From Acidimicrobiaceae bacterium (GTDB lineage: Bacteria; Actinomycetota; Acidimicrobiia; Acidimicrobiales; UBA8190): 10,140 bases of DNA. This document shows positions 5,179 through 10,140 of this stretch, in pieces (within the stretch, counting starts at the first letter, position 1; each line of letters begins with the position of its first letter). The position numbers and the translations under genes were made by a program. A model generated the notes under the pieces. It was not told where the DNA came from and made no database searches. It was given only the letters and a program-made list of their open reading frames with translations. The stretch spans positions 3,295-13,434 of the forward strand of contig PKWD01000353.1 of the NCBI GenBank assembly GCA_003131945.1, in the 5' to 3' direction.

Positions 5179-7977
5179 TCAGGTGACGGTGGCCCCGAAG
5201 CTGTAGGTGCCCGCTCCCACCAGCACGGTCACGTCGCCCGGCTGGACGCTCAGAACCGTGATCCCGGGGGCGTGGGCGAAGGGTTTGCCCCCCTCGGTCA
5301 CAGCCTGGGGGCTCGAGACGGGCAGGTGGACGTGGGCGGCGGCGTTGGGGGGAACCATGAGGGTCAGGTCGACCCCTGACGGCCGTCGGTGCCAGTCGAC
5401 CGTTGCCACGCCGGCCACCGTGGGGACCCGTCCCGAGGCGTTCAATTGCCCGGGCGGCGACTTGACGTCGAGGACCGTCGTGCCGCTCGTGACCGCCGGT
5501 GTCACCGGCATGACGCCGAGCAGCACTTCCTGCATGGCCACCAGGGCGCAGGAGCCCCACCCGTGGGACATGCTGTCGCCGATGTCGTCGCTCGGGGTCC
5601 AGACCTCCCAGGTGAAGGTGCCACCGGCGGCGGCGATGTGCGCCCATCCCGGGATCCTGGTGTCGGTGAGGAGATTGACGAGATCGCCGTCGAGGCCGGC
5701 CGCGTGCAGGGCGCGCAGCAGCTCCAGGCCGTGATCGGGACTGACGGAGATGCCGAGGCTGGCCACATAGGCCCCCACTGTCGTCAGGTGCGCCGCGGGG
5801 ACGACCCCGTAGGCGAGAGCCGAGGCATTGACCTGCTGCGAGGCGTGGGGACTGAGCGTTCCGTCGGAGTGGAGACCGTCCACGTAGACGCCGTCAGCAC
5901 GCACGAGCCTGGAGTTGACGGCCGTCGCCAGGGTGGCGCTGCGAGCCGCCTGGAGGTCGGCCTGTGCCGTATCTCCGAGGAGCGTCGCCACCTGGCCGAT
6001 CCGGTTGAAGGCGTTCACCCCCATCACATTGATCGTGGTGTCGGCCGTGGTGTCGAGGTCGTACCCGTAGAGGGGGTCGCCGTTGCTTCCGAGGGCCAGG
6101 CCCGTGATCAGTCCCGTGGTGCTGTCCACATGGCTCTGCAGGTACCCGGAGATGTTCTCGAGGGTCTGCTGCAATGACGTGACCGTGTCAAGATCCCCTG
6201 TGTTCAGGTAGTACCGCCACACCCACTCTGGATACATCTCGGTGAAGGTGGGGAAGTCACGCGCTCCGTCACCATTCGGATATACCGCGTTCACCCGCCC
6301 GTCGGGCCAGTAGCGCTTCTGCGAACGTGAGAAGTCGCGTAGGGCCTGCCAGGTGAGGTTCTGTTCGCGAAACGCCCGCATGGCGACCTGGGATTCGTTG
6401 GCCCCGTCCCACAGGAACGGACCCTTCTCGCGCGTCGGCGTGTCGATGAACTGCTCCTGCGAGGTGTACAGAGCCGAGCGGCTGGTCAGGTTCCACACGT
6501 CGTTCAGCATGTGCTCCGACGTCACGAGAGTGGCACTCGGAACGTCCGGCACGGCCGCGTGGCGGGCCAGGGCGGTGATTTGGGAGTGGCCGAGGTCCTC
6601 GCCGGGTTCGTCGATCTGGAGGTAACGGAATGCGAGATATGTGAACGGCCGGAACGTCTGGGCGCCGTCGCGTTGGATGTAGGAATAGCTCAGGTCGGTC
6701 CCCTGGACGCCATGGACGGTCGAGACGTGGCCATCGGCGTCGAGAAGGTACCCGACGTGCATCGGTACCGTCCGTCCGCTCACGCCCCGGTGAAACGCCA
6801 CCTGGGGGCGGGCGGAGTAGACCTTGCCGAAGTCGACCACCACGGCTCCGGTGGCGAGCACCCGTACCGACACCGGCGCCACCGCGTGTTCCACGATGCG
6901 CGTGCGCAGGGCGTAGAGGTGGGTGAACGGAACGCTGCCGATGGGGCCGAGCACGGCCGGCGCGCTCCAGCTGCGATCGTCGAAGTCCCCGTTCGCCCAA
7001 CCCATGGGGGTCGCCCGGCCGTCGATGTTCTCGACGAAGTCGGCACCGTCGGTATTGCGGTAGGCCCCGGGCAGCCATTCCCCGGGATGCTCGCGCCACG
7101 AGCCGTCAGAGCCGATGACCTGGCTGGTGCCGTCGGTGAAGTGGACGGACACGTGGACGAGCACGCCCGGTGCGGACTCCGGGCGGCCCTGGCCGGCGCC
7201 GTACCAATGGTGCAGAACGCCGATGGCGTTGGCCTCACCCGGTCGGAGATGGGCGGTGACATCGGTCGCTTGGTAGTACTGCTCGTCGGGGTAGCAGAAG
7301 CTCGGCCCCGTATCCACCTCCGTGCCGTTCACCCACAGCTGGTACTTGTGGGCCGCCGCCACAAAGGCGGTCGCCCTGGCGATCGCCTTATGGGGAAGAG
7401 TGCGGTGCGTCCGCAGGTACGTGTGCCGGTCTATTTGAGGATCCGACAGCGCCGGCTGCAGCCACATCGACGCCCAGTCCCCGTCGCGTAACCCGGTCGT
7501 GAACGGCGACGGCGCTGAGAACGGGCCCCAAGCCTGACCTCCGTCACGGGTCGACACCCGCCACTGGTACTCGGTGTCGGCCGCCAATTGCCGGCCCCGG
7601 TAACCGACGAAGGCCTGTCGGGCCGAGGAGACATGGGCGCTATCCCAGACGGTCAGCGATCCCCCGCCGCGGCTTGCGGCCACGACGACCCGGTATCCGG
7701 TCTGGTGGGCACCTCTCCGTGCATCATCGAGCTCCCAGGCGAAACTGACGTCGTCCGGGTCGACGCCCACCGGAGCTTCGACGCCGTTGACGGTCAGCTT
7801 CCGCGGCGCGTCGGCTGCTCCTGCCGAAGACGGATCAGAGGTGGAGGTATCGGCCCATCGCATCGATGACGCCGTCGACCGGACACCGGCAGCCGGGAGC
7901 GAACCCACGGCCATAGCGGCCGAGGCGCGGGCGCTGTGGGCCAGGAAGGTCCGTCGGTCCCATCGGGGCATCGACAT
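5179..7977 (-). CDS. Tat-exported family 78 glycoside hydrolase, putative alpha-L-rhamnosidase, 932 aa
   Basis: The enzyme is expected to hydrolyse terminal alpha-L-rhamnose from glycans or glycosides outside the membrane. The N-terminus MSMPRWDRRTFLAHSARAS has a twin-arginine motif (R8-R9-T-F-L), and a Ser/Ala-rich stretch follows, so it is probably Tat-exported. The order fits GH78: an Fn3-like sandwich at about 58-163; a carbohydrate-binding sandwich at about 165-345 (YLRTHRTLP, YQLWVNGTEVDTG, TAHLRPGEANAIGV); a concanavalin-like domain at about 370-470; an alpha-barrel at about 480-820; and a C-terminal sandwich to 932. In the barrel, DTPTREKGPFLWDGANES (512-529) matches the GH78 acid motif, making E517 the candidate general acid. 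TWEVW (789-793), with SMSHGWGS after it (802-809), suggests E791 as the base. Length is normal for the family. The start is ATG 7977; ATG 7971 is also possible and neither has a strong Shine-Dalgarno. It lies 18 nt after the NHL gene, so the two are probably co-transcribed. The true substrate is unknown. Confidence 0.93.
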   Translation of the reverse strand: MSMPRWDRRTFLAHSARASAAMAVGSLPAAGVRSTASSMRWADTSTSDPSSAGAADAPRKLTVNGVEAPVGVDPDDVSFAWELDDARRGAHQTGYRVVVAASRGGGSLTVWDSAHVSSARQAFVGYRGRQLAADTEYQWRVSTRDGGQAWGPFSAPSPFTTGLRDGDWASMWLQPALSDPQIDRHTYLRTHRTLPHKAIARATAFVAAAHKYQLWVNGTEVDTGPSFCYPDEQYYQATDVTAHLRPGEANAIGVLHHWYGAGQGRPESAPGVLVHVSVHFTDGTSQVIGSDGSWREHPGEWLPGAYRNTDGADFVENIDGRATPMGWANGDFDDRSWSAPAVLGPIGSVPFTHLYALRTRIVEHAVAPVSVRVLATGAVVVDFGKVYSARPQVAFHRGVSGRTVPMHVGYLLDADGHVSTVHGVQGTDLSYSYIQRDGAQTFRPFTYLAFRYLQIDEPGEDLGHSQITALARHAAVPDVPSATLVTSEHMLNDVWNLTSRSALYTSQEQFIDTPTREKGPFLWDGANESQVAMRAFREQNLTWQALRDFSRSQKRYWPDGRVNAVYPNGDGARDFPTFTEMYPEWVWRYYLNTGDLDTVTSLQQTLENISGYLQSHVDSTTGLITGLALGSNGDPLYGYDLDTTADTTINVMGVNAFNRIGQVATLLGDTAQADLQAARSATLATAVNSRLVRADGVYVDGLHSDGTLSPHASQQVNASALAYGVVPAAHLTTVGAYVASLGISVSPDHGLELLRALHAAGLDGDLVNLLTDTRIPGWAHIAAAGGTFTWEVWTPSDDIGDSMSHGWGSCALVAMQEVLLGVMPVTPAVTSGTTVLDVKSPPGQLNASGRVPTVAGVATVDWHRRPSGVDLTLMVPPNAAAHVHLPVSSPQAVTEGGKPFAHAPGITVLSVQPGDVTVLVGAGTYSFGATVT

Positions 7978-7995
7978 GGCGTCAGTCTCTGGCCG

Positions 7996-9273
7996 TCACG
8001 AGCCGGCGATCCGGCGCACCGTGTTGCCACCCTGGTCGGCGAAATAGAGCGCCCCGCCGGGGCCGACGGCGACGCCGTCGGGGTAGGTGACCCGGGTCAG
8101 GACCCAACGCGTGCCGTCACCGGCCGGGAGCGAGCCGCTGACGGTGAGTAGTCCGGCGACCGTATACATTTTGTCGGCGACCACGTTGCGGCCGAAGAGG
8201 ACGCCGTTGTGGGCGGGGACTTCCCGTATGCAACGGTCGTAGCCGTCGGCGATGAAGAGGTCGCCGGCGGCGTCGACGGCGAGACCACTCGGATAGTTCA
8301 CGGCCGACGCCGCTCCCGTGGCCGACAATCCGTCGGCCAGGTATGCCGAATAGATGCCCTGGCCGGCGACCGTCCCGATGTCGCCGGCGCCGATGGTCAC
8401 GCCGTAGAACGTGCCCGTGGCGGCCGGGACCTCCCGGACGGCGCTGTTGCCCTCGTCGGCGATCAGCAGATCACCTCCAGCGTCGAGAGTGACGGCCGAC
8501 GGCGACCACAACTGCGCATGGGCGGCGCTCCCGCCGTCACCGCTGTAGCCGCAGACGCCCGTTCCGGCCACCGTATAGATATGTCCGGAGTCGAGAGGGA
8601 CACCCAGTCGTGTTTCGTTGCGGGCCGGGACCTCGTCGACCTGGCAGGCGGCCGTGTCGGCGATAAAGAGATCGCCGGCGGCGTCGACGGCAATCCCCTG
8701 CGGGTCGGCCAGCCTGGACGACCGGGCCGAGAGACCTGCCCTGGCGGAACCGGCCACCCCGGTGCCCGCTACCGAGATCAGGTGGCCGGCCGTGACAGAC
8801 ACCCCAAAGTCCCGGCCGTTGGCGGCCGGAAGCTCGAAGATCCGGTTCCCCGAACCGTCGGCGATCAGGAGGTCGCCGGCGACGTCGAAGGCCACGCCCG
8901 TCGGGTCGCCGAGCGACAGCGCCGACTGCCGCGTGGAGGTGTGCCCATGGCAGTCCGTGCCGGCGACGGTGTAGATGTGATGCGCCTTCATGGCGAGTCC
9001 GAAGTGCCGACCCGAACGCGCCGCGATCATCTGGATCCGGCAGTTACCGGTGTCGGCCACCGCGACATCTCCGGCGGAGTCGACGTCCACGCCTGACGGG
9101 GAGGCCAGCTTGGCCCGCCCGGCCAGTCCCCCGTTGCCGCTCTGGCCCGGTGCGCCGGTCCCGGCCACAGTGGCCACCGCCACCGGCGCCGCTGCTGCTC
9201 CCGTTGACACGAGAGCGAGGAGCACGACGGTGCAGCCGACGCTGAAAACAACTCCCCTCGAAAAGACTCTCAT
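7996..9273 (-). CDS. Secreted NHL-repeat beta-propeller protein, 425 aa
   Basis: The protein starts with a signal peptide: MRVFSRGVVF, a hydrophobic core (CTVVLLALVSTG, 14-25), then AAAAP, a plausible AxA cleavage site. Six NHL repeats follow at about 57-83, 121-148, 188-216, 255-282, 326-352 and 396-422. Each has the core P-x-G-(V/I/L)-A-V-D-x-A-G-D-L-(F/L)-I-A-D with some variation, spaced 64-71 residues apart, which predicts a six-bladed beta-propeller. Most blades are preceded by a YTVAGTG-like strand. Such propellers usually bind proteins or glycans, and some have lyase activity; nothing here identifies a catalytic site. The frame stays open upstream to 9714, but that part encodes Arg-rich shadow sequence under the neighbouring gene. 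I chose ATG 9273 because the signal peptide begins there and a purine-rich GGGGAG sits 2 nt upstream, though that spacing is short. It is 18 nt upstream of the rhamnosidase and 86 nt after the MDMPI-type gene. Confidence 0.92.
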   Translation of the reverse strand: MRVFSRGVVFSVGCTVVLLALVSTGAAAAPVAVATVAGTGAPGQSGNGGLAGRAKLASPSGVDVDSAGDVAVADTGNCRIQMIAARSGRHFGLAMKAHHIYTVAGTDCHGHTSTRQSALSLGDPTGVAFDVAGDLLIADGSGNRIFELPAANGRDFGVSVTAGHLISVAGTGVAGSARAGLSARSSRLADPQGIAVDAAGDLFIADTAACQVDEVPARNETRLGVPLDSGHIYTVAGTGVCGYSGDGGSAAHAQLWSPSAVTLDAGGDLLIADEGNSAVREVPAATGTFYGVTIGAGDIGTVAGQGIYSAYLADGLSATGAASAVNYPSGLAVDAAGDLFIADGYDRCIREVPAHNGVLFGRNVVADKMYTVAGLLTVSGSLPAGDGTRWVLTRVTYPDGVAVGPGGALYFADQGGNTVRRIAGS

Positions 9274-9324
9274 GGCTCCCCTGCGGACCGGACTCCCACG
9301 CACCCAAACCGCCACCGCGTCGCA

Positions 9325-9346
9325 TCCTTGCACGTCCCGGCAAGGA
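9325..9346 (-). terminator. Hairpin after the MDMPI-type gene; candidate terminator
   Basis: A perfect 7-bp inverted repeat, TCCTTGC (9325-9331) and GCAAGGA (9340-9346), has an 8-nt loop and begins 13 nt after the stop codon of the MDMPI-type gene. No U-tract follows on the minus strand, so the strength is uncertain. If it terminates, the NHL-rhamnosidase pair needs its own promoter in 9274-9324, where I see no good hexamers. Confidence 0.4.
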
Positions 9347-9359
9347 CGAGTCGAGGTGA

Positions 9360-10139
9360 TCAGAAGCCGGGAAACACCGAGCGAAGTCTGTCGAGGGTCA
9401 CTGCGTCGGAGTCGAGCTCGATCGGGGGTGCATGCTTGTCGTCGAGCCTCCCGTACACGAGACGTACCAAGGCCTCGGCCGGCAGGCGGAGCACGCCATC
9501 GGTCGACCCTCCGTCCCACTGATCGATGGTCACCGCGTCGTCGACTGTGAGGGCGAGGTCTCGGGCAGGCCCGGAGGTGACGATCCGGACCCGGACGGGT
9601 TCGTCCTGAGGCTTCCCGACCCGACGCGCCATCTCGGGAAGCATGTCGATCACGAGCTCGACGGCATCGGGCGACACCGCAGCGGTGGGATCGAGGGAGG
9701 CGGCGACGTCCCACGTATGCACCGCGTGTTCGCTCAACCGCATCCCCAGGAAGCCGACTACGTCGAGCTCCATCCCGAACATCGCGAACTGGAGCTCATC
9801 GAGCTGCACGTCGGAGAGCGCCTCCACCTGGGCCACGAAGGCCTCGTTCGCCACCACGCTGTCGGTCACCTGCTTCTCGGGGGTCCGTGCGTTCCACGCG
9901 TCCCAGATGGGGGGAAAGGCGTCGGGTCCCGGCAGCGCGCCACCTTCGAGTGCGGCGTCGAGGATGCCGGCGAAGCCCTCGGCCTGGCTACCGAGATGCG
10001 ACAGGACCTGGGCGATGCTCCACTCACTGGCCTGCGAGGGTGCCTCCACGCCGTCGGGAACGAGTGGCTCGACCAACGCCGTCAGGCGATCGTGCGAGCT
10101 TCGGAGAGCCGCTATCCAGGGACGGGGATCGCGTTTCAC
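9360..10139 (-). CDS. Maleylpyruvate isomerase-family (DinB-like, mycothiol-dependent type) enzyme, 259 aa
   Basis: The protein has the MDMPI_N layout: an N-terminal helix (WIAALRSSHDRLTALVEPLV), then SEWSIAQVLSHLGSQAEGF (38-56), the counterpart of the family's PGWTVADLLAHL block, then GMRLSEHAVHTWDVA (132-146). H48 with E137 and H141 matches the His-Glu-His metal site known for mycothiol-dependent maleylpyruvate isomerase of Corynebacterium, including the E-x3-H spacing. The C-terminal part (about 155-259, with LRLPAEALVRLVYGR at 217-231) fits the SCP2-like MDMPI_C domain. It is probably cytoplasmic. Many family members are not isomerases but uncharacterised thiol-dependent transferases, so the substrate is unassigned. 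The GTG at 10139-10137 is one base from the window edge. It gives a normal N-terminus, but an upstream start and the Shine-Dalgarno cannot be examined. Mycothiol use would imply an actinomycete host. Confidence 0.9.
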   Translation of the reverse strand: MKRDPRPWIAALRSSHDRLTALVEPLVPDGVEAPSQASEWSIAQVLSHLGSQAEGFAGILDAALEGGALPGPDAFPPIWDAWNARTPEKQVTDSVVANEAFVAQVEALSDVQLDELQFAMFGMELDVVGFLGMRLSEHAVHTWDVAASLDPTAAVSPDAVELVIDMLPEMARRVGKPQDEPVRVRIVTSGPARDLALTVDDAVTIDQWDGGSTDGVLRLPAEALVRLVYGRLDDKHAPPIELDSDAVTLDRLRSVFPGF

Positions 10140-10140
10140 G

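Noticed and set aside
4951..5379. Plus-strand frame crossing the promoter region
   Set aside because: It runs antisense into the rhamnosidase gene, has no domain-like content, and the good promoter signals here are on the minus strand. The GAGGGAG purine run is not followed by a start codon at a suitable distance.
6511..7491. Long plus-strand frame (326 codons) opposite the rhamnosidase
   Set aside because: The rhamnosidase frame has full family motifs throughout. The antisense translation is biased toward Arg, Gly, Val and His, without motifs.
9274..9714. N-terminal extension of the NHL frame up to 9714
   Set aside because: It encodes a basic low-complexity shadow under the MDMPI-type gene. 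A complete signal peptide begins at ATG 9273.

Overview
This is a high-GC bacterial window in which every supportable gene lies on the minus strand, so transcription runs from high to low coordinates. A mycothiol-dependent maleylpyruvate-isomerase-type enzyme at the right edge, the high GC, GTG starts and the style of the pilin-like genes point to an actinomycete-type bacterium (Actinomycetota). An Acidimicrobiia-like lineage is a guess, and I cannot name a species.

In transcription order the window holds: (1) a DinB/MDMPI-fold enzyme (9360-10139, GTG start at the very edge); (2) a secreted six-repeat NHL beta-propeller protein (7996-9273); (3) 18 nt later, a Tat-exported family 78 glycoside hydrolase, a putative alpha-L-rhamnosidase (5179-7977); (4) a 191-nt intergenic region with the best promoter in the window, TTGATA-16-TAAGAT, whose spacer carries a 12-bp perfect palindrome; (5) three translationally coupled type IV pilus minor-pilin-like genes (4987 down to 238); (6) a 60-nt gap filled by a long inverted repeat; (7) the first 59 codons of an alpha/beta hydrolase that runs off the left edge.

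The most interesting part is the pilin-like operon. Its order (a GspI/PilV-like prepilin, a PilW/GspJ-like prepilin, a PilX-like protein) matches the PilV-PilW-PilX order of minor-pilin clusters in well-studied type IV pilus systems. The first protein is not an ordinary small pilin. It is 848 aa, with a prepilin N-terminus followed by carboxypeptidase-regulatory-like sandwiches and three tandem Ig-like repeats, each with its own cysteine pair. I read it as a modular tip pilin with an adhesin or stalk built in. All three proteins have an even number of cysteines after the membrane segment, and the second and third end on a cysteine.

The upstream NHL and GH78 pair looks like a secreted or surface module, probably co-transcribed and acting on rhamnosylated glycans. 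Any link to the pilus is only proximity. I see no RNA genes, CRISPR arrays, insertion sequences or phage genes. No intergenic stretch exceeds 191 nt.
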